A DNA stretch of 34,466 bases from Caulobacteraceae bacterium. GTDB taxonomy: Bacteria; Pseudomonadota; Alphaproteobacteria; Caulobacterales; Aquidulcibacteraceae. Both the position numbers and the translations under genes were made by a program. Positions 22,388 through 30,900 of this stretch are shown piece after piece (position 1 is the first letter of the stretch; every line of letters begins with the position of its first letter). The DNA is taken from the NCBI GenBank assembly GCA_009773335.1, contig WRPF01000031.1, forward strand, positions 1-34,466. Direction: 5' to 3'. Below the pieces are notes generated by a model that did no database searches, was not told the DNA's origin, and worked only from the letters and a program-made list of their open reading frames with translations.

Positions 22388-22993
22388 ATGAAGATGAAAC
22401 TACTGCTCGCAGCGTCCGCGCTGCTCGCGCTGACGGCGTGCGACAAGATCGGCCTGTCGCAGAAGGCCGAGCCGGCGCCCGAACCGCCGCCGATCGTGTT
22501 GCCGACGGAAGCCGAAGGCGCCGCGCTGTTCGACAAACTAGGCGCTGCTGTCTCCGCGGGCGACCCGGCGGAAGTCGTGAAGCTGTATACGCCGAACGCG
22601 ATTGTAGTCTCGCCGGGCGCGAACGACCTCATCCGCACGGTGGAAGCCAATCTGGCGGACACCGCTGCGATGGTGAAGGACAAGCCCACCGTCACGGTGA
22701 ATTCGCGCGACGTGCAGGTCCTCGATGCCGACACGGTCGTCACGACCGCTGTACTGACGTTCGACATCAAGAAGAACAATCGTCCCACCTGGTTCGCACT
22801 GCGCGTCACAGATGTGTTCCAGAAGCAGGCCGACGGTTCGTGGCTGGTCGTGAACGAGCACATTTCCCCGATGCCGAAGCCGCTCGCCGCGCGCCTGCCG
22901 GCGCTCGTCGGCGCCGCGTCCGCTGAACAGGCCGACGCGCCGCCGCTCGGATCCGCTACGCCGAACCCGACCGCCGCGCCGGAACAGAAGTAA
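22388..22993 (+). CDS. Lipoprotein with an NTF2/SnoaL-like domain
   Basis: A 201-residue protein with a lipoprotein signal: MKMKLLLAASALLALTAC, lipid-attachment C18. A Pro/Glu-rich linker leads into an NTF2-like (DUF4440/SnoaL-type) cone domain at about 42-165: a helix with ALFDKLGAAVSAGDPAEVVK, LYTPNAIVVSPGAND, strands in VNSRDVQVLDADTVVTTAVL and the closing VTDVFQKQADGSWLVVNEHI. The tail is Ala/Pro-rich and disordered. Such domains bind small hydrophobic ligands or serve as scaffolds; nothing shows which. It is a single-gene unit with GGAGGG upstream of ATG 22388 and a strong terminator behind. Confidence 0.82.
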   Translation: MKMKLLLAASALLALTACDKIGLSQKAEPAPEPPPIVLPTEAEGAALFDKLGAAVSAGDPAEVVKLYTPNAIVVSPGANDLIRTVEANLADTAAMVKDKPTVTVNSRDVQVLDADTVVTTAVLTFDIKKNNRPTWFALRVTDVFQKQADGSWLVVNEHISPMPKPLAARLPALVGAASAEQADAPPLGSATPNPTAAPEQK

Positions 22994-23015
22994 CCGAACA
23001 AGCACCAAACTGATC

Positions 23016-23049
23016 AGCCCCGCTCCCGAAAGGAGCGGGGCTTTTCATT
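23016..23049 (+). terminator. Intrinsic terminator of the lipoprotein gene
   Basis: An 11-bp stem AGCCCCGCTCC / GGAGCGGGGCT with loop CGAAA spans 23016-23042 and is followed by TTTCATTT on the plus strand. It begins 22 bases after the lipoprotein stop. The reverse direction has no T run, so it does not serve the thioesterase gene. Confidence 0.88.
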
Positions 23050-23062
23050 TCACGCGGCGACT

Positions 23063-23446
23063 TCACAAAGTGATCTGCGTCTGCAGCACCAGTGCGATGG
23101 GCTTGCCCGCATCGTTGATGATGCGTGTGCTCCACACGGATGTTTTCTTGCCGACGTGAACCGGCGTGGTCTCGCCGGTGATCGTCATCCCGACTGGCGC
23201 GGGCCCGAGAAAATTGGTCTTGCTCTCAAGCGTGGTCGTGCGCGTGCCGGGTTCGAGATTGAGAAAGCCGCCGATGGCGCCGAGCGCATCGGCGAAGGCC
23301 ATGATCGCGCCGCCGTGGATAACGCCGCCAGCCGTGCAGAGATCTTCACGCACGACGAGCTTGCCGGTCACGCATTCCTTTGACGCTTCGGTGATTTCGA
23401 CGCCCATCAGTTTCGAGAACGGCATCGAGTCGGCGAGGTTGGTCAT
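23063..23446 (-). CDS. PaaI-type hotdog thioesterase
   Basis: A 127-residue hotdog-fold protein that probably hydrolyses acyl-CoA thioesters. The central helix motif GGVIHGGAIMAFADALGAIG (about 40-59, H44-G45-G46 and D53) is typical of the PaaI/YdiI group. The later strand ESKTNFLGPAPVGMTITGET and the ending ALVLQTQITL also fit. The start is the ATG at 23446 with GGAGGA 6 bases upstream. The symporter gene precedes it on the same strand with a 57-base gap, so the two may be one transcript. The substrate is not readable. Confidence 0.88.
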   Translation of the reverse strand: MTNLADSMPFSKLMGVEITEASKECVTGKLVVREDLCTAGGVIHGGAIMAFADALGAIGGFLNLEPGTRTTTLESKTNFLGPAPVGMTITGETTPVHVGKKTSVWSTRIINDAGKPIALVLQTQITL

Positions 23447-23503
23447 TGTGGTCCTCCGGCGCGGGCTCTCCGGCCCTTTGATCTGCCGCCATCTCAGGCT
23501 CAA

Positions 23504-24763
23504 TTACGCCGCAGGTAAAGCGTCCTTCGTCGCGGATTGCCGTTCCATCACGGCCGCAGCCATGACATCGCCGGTAACGTTGCCGATCGTGCGGAAGATG
23601 TCAGGGACGACCTCCACGGCGATGAGGATGCCGAGGATCTCCAGCGGCGCCCCGAGCGCCACGCAGATCGGCGCCATGGAGACGATGAACGAAACCTGTC
23701 CCGGCAGGCCGACGGCCGCCACGCTGACCGCAAACGAGACGACAATGGCGGTGATCATCTGCGGCAGCGACGGCTCGATGCCGTAGAGGTGCGTGATGAA
23801 GTAGGCGACCGCGAGGTTCGCCACCGGGCTCGTGAAGCGGAACACCGCCACCGCCAGCGGCAGCACGAGATCGGTGATCCGCGCCGGGATGCCGAGAACG
23901 CCACGCGTGCTTTCGAGCATCGCGGGCAGGGATGCGAGCGAGGATTGCGTGGAGAACGCCACCGCCGTCACCGGCGTCATCGCACGCGCGAACTTCGCCA
24001 GCGGCACGCGCGCCACGAGAACCGCGAGCAGCCACGCGACGAGGATGATCCCTATGGTCACGAGCGATACGATCGTCACATACTGCGCCAGCACGCCCGC
24101 GGCCCCGAAACCCGCGCGCAGGCCCACGCCGAGCGAAAGCGCAAACACGCCGACCGGGCCCGCGAGCAGAACCCAGTGGACGATGACGATCATCGTCTCG
24201 CCGACTGCGCGGAAAAAGGTCACCAGCGGCTCGCGCAGTTTCGCTTCGAGGCGTGTCGCCGCAAATCCGAAGAAGACCGCGAACACCACCAGCGGCAGCA
24301 CCGCGTCATCGGCTGCGGCCTTCACCGCGTTCGACGGTGCGAGGGACTTGATCCAGTCGCCGAGGCCGGGCGGCTTCAGGCTCGCGAGGTCCGGCGCGCT
24401 GACGCCGGCCACGAACGTCGTCGCCGCGCCGCGGTCTACCGGCCAGAGCGTGAGGACTCCCTCGACAGCGACCGTCGCGTAGATCGCCGCGCCGAAGATC
24501 AGCACCGTGAACATGATCAGCGCGCGGACCGCAAGGCGTCCGGTCGACGCCGCGTCCGCCACCGAGGCAATGCCCGTCACCAGGATCGCGAAGATCAGCG
24601 GCACGACCGTCATGCGCAGCGCGTTCAGCCACAGCGCGCCGAAGGCCTCCACGACATTCGCCGCCGCGATCCATTGCGCAGAGCCGCTGGCTTGCAGCCA
24701 CGCGCCCACGCCGAGGCCAAGGAGAAGCGCAATGAGCACACGCGCGCTGAGCGATTTGAGCAT
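23504..24763 (-). CDS. Dicarboxylate/amino acid:cation symporter (DAACS family)
   Basis: A 419-residue inner-membrane secondary transporter of the GltP/DctA family that moves C4-dicarboxylates or acidic amino acids with H+ or Na+. Visible signatures are LRMTVVPLIFAILVTGIAS (HP/TM2-TM3 region), the serine-rich re-entrant hairpin AFSTQSSLASLPAMLE, the TM7 region RFTSPVANLAVAYF in place of the usual NMDGT motif, and the substrate-binding helix EVVPDIFRTIGNVTGDVMAA. The altered TM7 motif suggests a divergent member with unclear ion coupling. Start ATG 24763 after GGGGAA; a TTG at 24784 is less likely. A palindromic repeat lies upstream. Confidence 0.88.
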   Translation of the reverse strand: MLKSLSARVLIALLLGLGVGAWLQASGSAQWIAAANVVEAFGALWLNALRMTVVPLIFAILVTGIASVADAASTGRLAVRALIMFTVLIFGAAIYATVAVEGVLTLWPVDRGAATTFVAGVSAPDLASLKPPGLGDWIKSLAPSNAVKAAADDAVLPLVVFAVFFGFAATRLEAKLREPLVTFFRAVGETMIVIVHWVLLAGPVGVFALSLGVGLRAGFGAAGVLAQYVTIVSLVTIGIILVAWLLAVLVARVPLAKFARAMTPVTAVAFSTQSSLASLPAMLESTRGVLGIPARITDLVLPLAVAVFRFTSPVANLAVAYFITHLYGIEPSLPQMITAIVVSFAVSVAAVGLPGQVSFIVSMAPICVALGAPLEILGILIAVEVVPDIFRTIGNVTGDVMAAAVMERQSATKDALPAA

Positions 24764-24793
24764 GAATGTTCCCCGGACCGGCAATCGCCCTGC

Positions 24794-24896
24794 CTAGAGC
24801 CCCGATCCGATTGAATCGGATCGGGGCTCTAGCTTGTTGTTTGAACGCATTTTCTAGCGACGAACCGGCGTCCACTTCGTCGGAAAATGCTCTAGA
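24794..24896. repeat. About 103-bp intergenic repeat: perfect 39-bp palindrome plus long hairpin
   Basis: Bases 24794-24832 form a perfect palindrome of two 19-base halves (beginning CTAGAGCCCCGATCC) around one G. A second hairpin follows: GCATTTTC...CGACGAA (24847-24864) pairs with TTCGTCG...GAAAATGC (24878-24892). The unit starts and ends with CTAGAG in inverted orientation. The 'tagagcattttc...gaaaatgc' hairpin belongs to a type of dispersed repeat I know from alphaproteobacterial intergenic regions. It fills the gap between the symporter start and the cheR stop. Confidence 0.8.
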
Positions 24897-24949
24897 GTGT
24901 CGGGGCGGACATGCAAACCCGATTCATTGAATTGTCGGGCAAGGCCCGG

Positions 24950-25786
24950 TTACGCCGCCCGCAGCGCGCCCGTCCGGCGGGCGTGGAAACCGCGACCAAT
25001 CCCCATCGCCGCAAAGGCGTCCGTCACGCTGGAGGTCGTTTCGCTCGCGCCGAGAACGAGAACGGCGTCGTCGTTCATCTGCGCGGCGATCTTCTCAAGC
25101 GTGGCGTGCTTGGTGGCGGGATCGAAATAGGACAGCACGTTGCGGCACAGGACGATGTCGAACTTGCCGAGTGGATGCAGGTCGTCGAGCAGGTTGAACC
25201 GCTGGAAGCGCACCATCGCACGGATGCGGTCGGCGATCCGCCAGAGGTCGCCGGCCTTCTCGAAGTGACGCAGCAGCATCTGGACCGGCAGGCCGCGCTG
25301 CACCTCAAACTGCGAGTAGAGGCCCGCGCGCGCCTTCTCGAGGACGCGTTCGGAGATGTCGGTGGCGACGATCTCGATGTCGGCGCCACGACCTTCGGCC
25401 CGCATCTCGTCGACCACCATCGCAATGGAAAAGGGTTCCTGGCCGGTGGAGGACGCCGCACACCAGATGCGGATCTTCTCGTGCCCGCGGGCGCGCTGCA
25501 ATTCCGGAATCACGTGATCGCGCAAGGTGTGGAACGGCGTGCGATCACGGAAGAAACTGGTTTCGTTGGTCAGCAGCGCGTCGGCAATCTGCCACGTCAG
25601 GCGCTCGTCGCGGCGCAGGCGCGCCGCCGTCGAGAGTTCGCTCACGCTGGCGAGGTTTTCGCGCCGCGCGATCGGCGCAAGGCGCGTCTCTATGAGATAG
25701 GCCTGCTCGGCGTCGAGTACGAGGCCCGAACGCGCCTTCACCTCGCGGGCGATGAAGCTGAAGTCCGCTTCCGGCAACATGCTCAT
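24950..25786 (-). CDS. cheR: CheR-family chemoreceptor methyltransferase (orphan)
   Basis: A 278-residue SAM-dependent protein glutamate methyltransferase. The N-terminal helical CheR_N domain covers about 1-75 (FSFIAREVKARSGLVLDAEQ), the linker has LLTNETSFFRD, and the SAM-binding domain shows IRIWCAASSTGQEPFSIAMV, VATDISERVLEKARAGLYS and FDIVLCRNVLSYFD. The pentapeptide-binding beta subdomain (GLYSQFEVQRGLP) is present. The ATG at 25786 overlaps the receiver gene's stop (ATGA, 4 bases), so the two are translationally coupled. No cheA, cheW, cheB or receptor gene is near, so it is not part of a complete chemotaxis operon here; its target is unknown. Confidence 0.92.
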   Translation of the reverse strand: MSMLPEADFSFIAREVKARSGLVLDAEQAYLIETRLAPIARRENLASVSELSTAARLRRDERLTWQIADALLTNETSFFRDRTPFHTLRDHVIPELQRARGHEKIRIWCAASSTGQEPFSIAMVVDEMRAEGRGADIEIVATDISERVLEKARAGLYSQFEVQRGLPVQMLLRHFEKAGDLWRIADRIRAMVRFQRFNLLDDLHPLGKFDIVLCRNVLSYFDPATKHATLEKIAAQMNDDAVLVLGASETTSSVTDAFAAMGIGRGFHARRTGALRAA

Positions 25787-26163
25787 GCGGCCTCCTGCGC
25801 CAGGATTCCGGCGTCGATGAACTTGGAGAGCAGGATGTCGCCGTCGAACGGCTTCATGATGTATTCGTTGGCGCCGGCCTTGATGGCTTCGGAAATGTGC
25901 TCGACGTCGTTTTCCGTGGTGCAGAACACCACGATCGGCGCCTCGCCGCCGCGTTCGCGGCGCAACTGGCGCAGGAAATCGATGCCTGTCATCACCGGCA
26001 TGTTCCAGTCGAGCAGGATGGCGTCCGGCATTTCCTTCCGGCACGCCGCGAGCGCTTCAAGGCCGTCGGCGGCCTCGTCCACATGGAACGCGAGGTCCTC
26101 AAGGATGCGGCGGGCGACTTTGCGGATGACGCGGCTGTCGTCGACGACGAGGCAGGTCTTCAT
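25783..26163 (-). CDS. Single-domain CheY-like response regulator
   Basis: A 126-residue receiver domain with no output domain. The acidic pocket D8/D9, phospho-acceptor D52 (ILLDWNMPVMTG), T82/T83 (VFCTTEND) and K104 (YIMKPFDG) are all present, so phosphorylation should work. It lies between chpT and cheR on the same strand: 101 bases after chpT and overlapping cheR by 4 bases. Because ChpT is the phosphotransferase of the CckA-ChpT-CtrA relay, this receiver could take phosphate from ChpT or from a chemotaxis kinase encoded elsewhere. The order chpT-cheY-cheR is, from memory, conserved in Caulobacter relatives. Confidence 0.92.
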   Translation of the reverse strand: MKTCLVVDDSRVIRKVARRILEDLAFHVDEAADGLEALAACRKEMPDAILLDWNMPVMTGIDFLRQLRRERGGEAPIVVFCTTENDVEHISEAIKAGANEYIMKPFDGDILLSKFIDAGILAQEAA

Positions 26164-26264
26164 GGAATCCTCGCTCAGGGTGCGCCGAATCGCGCGCCCA
26201 TCGCGGCGACCTTGCCGCCAGAGCCTTTGCGAGTTGGTTAACGCGGTATTGAAACCGCCCGTTG

Positions 26265-26915
26265 TCAGAGCATCTTGAATTGAGGCGAGCGCAGGACGAG
26301 ATCGACCGCACCTTCACCCGTCTGCGAGACGATCTCGACGCCCGTCTGGCGCGCGAGAATGCCGGTGAGCAGGGGCTGCACCACGGGTCCCGGATAGCCG
26401 TCCTCGGGCAGATCCCCGTTCAGGGCGGCCAATGTCGCCGGGCGTACCCCCGCGCGCTGTCCGGTGCAGGTGAGGCGGATTTCGGCGGCCTCGCCGGCGC
26501 GCATGGCGTCCACGACCACCACGCCGCCCTTGGGCAGGCATTCGTTGGCGATGAAGAGGGCGTTCATGAACACCTTGAGCGACGCCCGCGGCAGCGTCAT
26601 CGCCGGCGCCCGCCATTCCAGCGCCGGCTTGAGCGCGCCGTAGAGCTTCTCGGCCGTGGCCTTCGCCTCGTCGAGGCGTCCGTCGCCGTCGCCGCCGGCC
26701 GCGCCGCCGCCTGCAAAGGCGAAGCGGAAGAATTCGAGCTTCGCCCACGCCTTCGCGACGCCGTGCTCCATGAGTGCTATGGCGTCGGCGTTCTTGCCGG
26801 AGGCGTCGTTCTCCTTGAGCATGTCGAGGCCCTGGATCAGGGCGTTCATGGGCTCGGCCATGTCGTGACAGACGCGCGATGCGACAAGCGCCGCCAGGCG
26901 CGGACCTTCGATCAT
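26265..26915 (-). CDS. chpT: ChpT histidine phosphotransferase
   Basis: ChpT shuttles phosphate from the hybrid kinase CckA to the receivers of CtrA and CpdR. The 216-residue protein has the dimerisation/phosphorylation helix with H17 in ASRVCHDMAEPMNALIQGLD (12-31), then a degenerate GHKL-like domain without usable ATP-binding motifs (ASLKVFMNALFIANECLPKG, later QPLLTGILARQTGVEI), the normal ChpT design. Its target CtrA is encoded 6 kb away in the same window. Two GATTC sites (26953 and 26973) lie just upstream. The gene begins 66 bases after a small membrane-protein gene on the same strand. Confidence 0.9.
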   Translation of the reverse strand: MIEGPRLAALVASRVCHDMAEPMNALIQGLDMLKENDASGKNADAIALMEHGVAKAWAKLEFFRFAFAGGGAAGGDGDGRLDEAKATAEKLYGALKPALEWRAPAMTLPRASLKVFMNALFIANECLPKGGVVVVDAMRAGEAAEIRLTCTGQRAGVRPATLAALNGDLPEDGYPGPVVQPLLTGILARQTGVEIVSQTGEGAVDLVLRSPQFKML

Positions 26916-26980
26916 GGGGAAACCCTCAAACGACGAAGGTCGAGCCTTATCCGATTCGGCGCGCGCGGCGCCGATTCGTC

Positions 26981-27214
26981 TCAGCTCTCTCCGTCGCGTC
27001 CGTCGACGCGATCATCGAAGCCACGGCGCGAGCTGTAGAAGGACAGCGCCATCAGGCCGCCGCCGAGCACGATCGCCAGCACGGCGCCGATGCCGATCAC
27101 GATCCAGCCGAACAGGCCGATGTCGACGTGCGCGCTCCGCCAGGCCATCACGATCGCGATCGCGGCGCCGATCAGGATGACGCCGAGGGTTGCGATGAGG
27201 GCTGCAGTCTTCAC
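26981..27214 (-). CDS. Small two-helix membrane protein, 77 residues
   Basis: A 77-residue protein with two membrane segments (about residues 4-26 and 34-60), short linking region WRSAHVDIGLFGW, and a charged cytoplasmic tail ending RRGFDDRVDGRDGES. Composition and positive-inside charges are convincing for a real membrane protein, but no family is recognised. It lies between ydbL (66 bases upstream) and chpT (65 bases downstream), all on the minus strand. Function unknown. Confidence 0.7.
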   Translation of the reverse strand: MKTAALIATLGVILIGAAIAIVMAWRSAHVDIGLFGWIVIGIGAVLAIVLGGGLMALSFYSSRRGFDDRVDGRDGES

Positions 27215-27280
27215 GGCATTGCTTTCGCTGGAAGGGGCTTTCGCTGAAAGGGCGTCGACCGGGACGGTCCCGGATGGCCC

Positions 27281-27679
27281 TTACTGGGCTGACGGGCAGT
27301 ACGCCGGCAGCGAAACCGCCCCCGTGTTGCGACGCCAGCTGCCGCCCTGATCGCGGTAGGACGCGCCGACCGGCGTGTTCTTCGGCAGCAGCGTGCAGGC
27401 GAAGGAGCGTGCGTACTCTTCGACCGTAACCGAGTTCTGCTGCGCGCGCTCGGTGTATGTGGCGCGACGGCGCAGGTTCAGCTGGTCCATCCGCGCGCGC
27501 GCGTCTGTGGCGACCGTGGCGCCGTCGACGGTCGCGAGATAGCCGTCAGCGGTCTCGCCGATCTTGTTCTCGTTGATCGCGGCGTTGAGGATCGGGTCCT
27601 CGATTGCGGCGGCGGGGCCGGCGACGGCCACGAGCGCAAGCGCCGCGAATGCGGTGGCGATGAACAGGCGCGGAGTCAT
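27281..27679 (-). CDS. ydbL: DUF1318 (YdbL-like) periplasmic protein
   Basis: A 132-residue secreted protein with a signal peptide (MTPRLFIATAFAALALVAVA, cleavage near PAAAIEDP). The mature protein starts with the DUF1318 pattern: LNAAINENKIGETADGYLAT, then RARMDQLNLRRRATYTERAQ, ending in a short domain with two cysteines. I place the start at ATG 27679, which has AAGGAAGG upstream; an ATG at 27709 overlapping the ynbE stop by one base is an alternative that would add 10 residues in front of the signal. With ynbE and ydbH it forms the conserved three-gene YdbH-YnbE-YdbL module of the cell envelope, where YdbL is thought to modulate the YdbH-YnbE partnership. Confidence 0.82.
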   Translation of the reverse strand: MTPRLFIATAFAALALVAVAGPAAAIEDPILNAAINENKIGETADGYLATVDGATVATDARARMDQLNLRRRATYTERAQQNSVTVEEYARSFACTLLPKNTPVGASYRDQGGSWRRNTGAVSLPAYCPSAQ

Positions 27680-27708
27680 CACGCGTGATCCTTCCTTGAT
27701 GGCGCGCA

Positions 27709-27897
27709 TCAGAAGATGTCCTGGTTCTGGCGCAGGGTTTCCTGCACGTCGCGTTCGAGCTTTACGACGACTTCCTGGCGGATGTTGACGTTGAGGTTGA
27801 TCTCGATCGGCTTGTCGGGAACTTCCACCCGGACCGTGGGTGTGCACGCGACCAGAGCCGCCATCGCCGCCAGCGCGGTCGCTGCCTTGCGTCCCAT
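27709..27897 (-). CDS. ynbE: YnbE-like lipoprotein
   Basis: A 62-residue lipoprotein: signal MGRKAATALAAMAALVAC with lipid-attachment C18, then the short conserved mature part TPTVRVEVPDKPIEINLNVN and IRQEVVVKLERDVQETLRQN. In E. coli, outer-membrane YnbE forms the end of the beta-strand groove of the AsmA-like bridge protein YdbH, thought to carry phospholipid between membranes. The gene lies 47 bases after ydbH and immediately before ydbL, the same order as in enterobacteria. The length is normal for the family. Confidence 0.88.
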   Translation of the reverse strand: MGRKAATALAAMAALVACTPTVRVEVPDKPIEINLNVNIRQEVVVKLERDVQETLRQNQDIF

Positions 27898-27944
27898 CCT
27901 TCGCTCCTTCTGCCGGGGCCGATCACCCGCTCCACGGTCCGTCC

Positions 27945-30900
27945 TTAATTGGGCGGTTGCGGGGCGGGGTCAACGGTCCCGTTGCGGATCGCCTCGTCCA
28001 CGAGGGGCCGGGCGTCTTGAATGCCTTCGGAGGTTTGCATCAGCCGCCTGAACGGCGCCCGAACGGAGACGGTGAAGCGGAAGGGCAGTCCGGTGGCGGT
28101 CACGCGTCCAAACCCGGGGATCGGCGCGGCCACGCCGCCGGTGGTGATTCCGACGGGCTCGCGGTTGGTGCCGGTGAACCGGATGGCGCTCACGAGTTCG
28201 CCGTCGAGCTGGCCGGAGAGTTCGAGAAGGAGGTCGTCGTAGGCGAAGCTGCGCAGCGCCTCGAAGGCGATCTGCGGCGCGCCGACCAGACCGCCGCCGG
28301 CGCTGCCGGTGTAGCTGATAGTGCCGCCCTCCGGCGCCGCGCGCAGGACCCCGACGCCGTCGATGGCGGCGCCGTCGCGACTGAACACGAGCGGGAAGGA
28401 GCCCTCCACGGTGCCGGTCGCGGTAAGATCCTTCAGGTCGAGCTGTCTGAGCAGGCGCGCGACGTCCACATCGTTGAGCGAGAGCGTCATGCGGAATTCG
28501 TCGTCGCCGATCTGCACGATCTGCGGATCAACCGAAAGAACGCCGCCGGCGAAGGGCCAGGAGGCGGACTCCATCTGCACGCGATCTGACGCCAGCATCT
28601 GGAAGGTGATGACGCCGTTCTCGACGATGACGCCGGGATTGAGCTGCCTGATCGTGAGCGTCTGGCCGGGTGGCGTGGTCAGCAGCGCGAGATCGTCGAG
28701 CGCGATGTCGCCGGATAGCCCGGACACCGGGCCAAGACTCGCGGCGTTCAGGTTGACGTCGGCGAGCGTGACATGACCGCCGGTCCCGAAGCCGTCATTG
28801 TTCCACTCAGCGTGCAGGTTCACGCCCACAGGGCCCTGCATGCTGTCGACGACCCCGCGCGCAAGTTCGGTGATCTCGTAGAGATCGAGGTTCCTGCCGA
28901 AGAGGAGCGCCGGATTGACGACGTCGGCGCTGCCTTCGCCGGTCTTCAGATCGTGACGTGCGTGGACCGCCGCGAGACGGCGCGGTTCTTTTCGCTTCGC
29001 GGCCGGTTCGCTCATGTCGATGAGGTCGATCCCGCCCGTCGCATCGATGCTTGCGCCGACAAGTGAAGCGTCGAAGTCCACCAGCTGCAGCATGTTGTAG
29101 CGCGGAGTCCATTGCGTGGCGTCCGGCGTTTCCGCCGTGGCGGGCTTCCTGTCGGTGATCGTCGCCACGCCGTCTCTCAGGCGCACGACGTTGCGCCCGC
29201 CTTCGGGGCCGGACGACCAGCGCGCGGCGATTTCCGTGACGTTCGACGGAACAGCCGGATCCTCGAACAGACCGCCTGAGAACGCCCCTCCAATCCGCCC
29301 GCCCGGTTCGGTACGCGCCGTGAGCAGATCGCCGGCGAAGCGGATGCGCCGGTCCGGCGCGAAGTCTACGACGTAGGCCGGGTTCGCGACGGCGATCTCG
29401 AGATGGGAATTCGATTGTGGTCCGGTGAACCGCCCCTCGATGCGCCGTGCGGCGAAAGAGACGGGCTTGCGCGCGGCGTCGTCCATGCGGCCGGTGAACG
29501 CCGCACCGTCGATGGTGAAGCCGCCGAACATGCGGCCAGCGGAATCCTCACCCATCAGCACGCCGTCCGCGCCGGGACACAACGAAACGCGCCGCCCGTC
29601 GAGAGTGTGTCCAGGCAGTCCGATTGCGGCAGCCTCCACCGGCGTGCAGCCGTCGCGCAGCACGACGCGGTAGCCACCGCCCCACGAGGCGTCGAGGCGC
29701 AGCGGCGCACGCAGGTCGCGCACGCGGATCGCCTCTGTCGCGCCGTCGAAGGCGACAGCGCCGTCCATCGAGAAGACGCCTTTGCCGTCGGCGCTTTTCA
29801 TCGTGAACTGCGTGTTCGCGAGGTCCAGACGTCCGCCGGCCGCGCGCCAGTCGGCAATGCGCACGACGCCCTCGGCGTCGAAGGTCGCGTCGCTGCGGGT
29901 GAACCGGGTCAGTGCAAGCGTTGCAGGTGGGAGCCCGCCGCCTTCCATCGTCAGGCGCGCGCCGCCTTCAATATCGCCGGACGGAAGCAGCAGCATCAGG
30001 ACGGGGCGGCCGCTCTCGACCGGGGTCGCCGTAACGACGCCGCCGCTCGCGGCCTGCGCTGTGACCGGTCCGGGGAAGGAGAGGCGCCCAGCGCCAGCGC
30101 GCCAGTCGAGTTGCAGGATCGCGGCGGTGGAAAAGCGCGTGAGCGCGCTGTCGGTCGCCTCCCGACCGCTTGAGACCAGGCGGCCAAGCGGAGTGCCGGC
30201 CAGTGTCGGCAAGCTGTCGAGCAACGCGCGCCGTCCCGTCGCGTCGAGCGCCGCGCGTGGCAGCGTGACGGTCCCGTTCCCGGCGAGGATCGCGCCCTCG
30301 CGGGGGCGCCCATCGAAGCTGAAATCGCCAGCGCCGGCTGGATTGATGGCGTGCAGGCTGTCGAGATCGAGCGCATCCGCGCCTGCGTTCCATTCACCTG
30401 TCGCCTGCGAAAGGTCGCCCGAAGCCGTGAGCGCGATGCGCGGCGCCCGGGCGCTTGCAGTCGGCCCCTCGATCGCGCCCGCCGTGAGGGTTCCATGGCT
30501 GCGGAAGCGACCGCCGGGGCCGGGACTAACCTCAGCCTTCAGGCTCGCGGTTCGCGCTGCATGTCCGTTCGTGGCGAGACGCGCCGCCGATGCCTCCAGC
30601 GAGACGGCGGCGCCCGTGAGCTTTCCGGGAATGACGGCGGCGACGGAAACGGTCACCTCATTCGCCCCGCGGTCGGCCCCGCGGTCGGCGTCGAGCAGGC
30701 GCGCGAGATCGCCGTGCGCATCGACGAGTAGCGCGCCGCCCTCCGTGCGCGCACGCACGTTCAGCCGCAGCCCCTCAAGCCGGCGCGGGCCGTTGACGAT
30801 GGTCGTGGGGGCGATGGCGGCGCCGGCGGTGAAGTCCCGCGTGAGCCGGCCCTTGCTGGAAAACGTCGCCGGGATGGCGCCGTAGGGCGTGGCGATCAGG

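Noticed and set aside
24950-26044. N-terminal extension of CheR by 86 residues
   Set aside because: The extension is a frame-shifted shadow of the receiver gene; the ATGA overlap at 25783-25786 gives the proper start.
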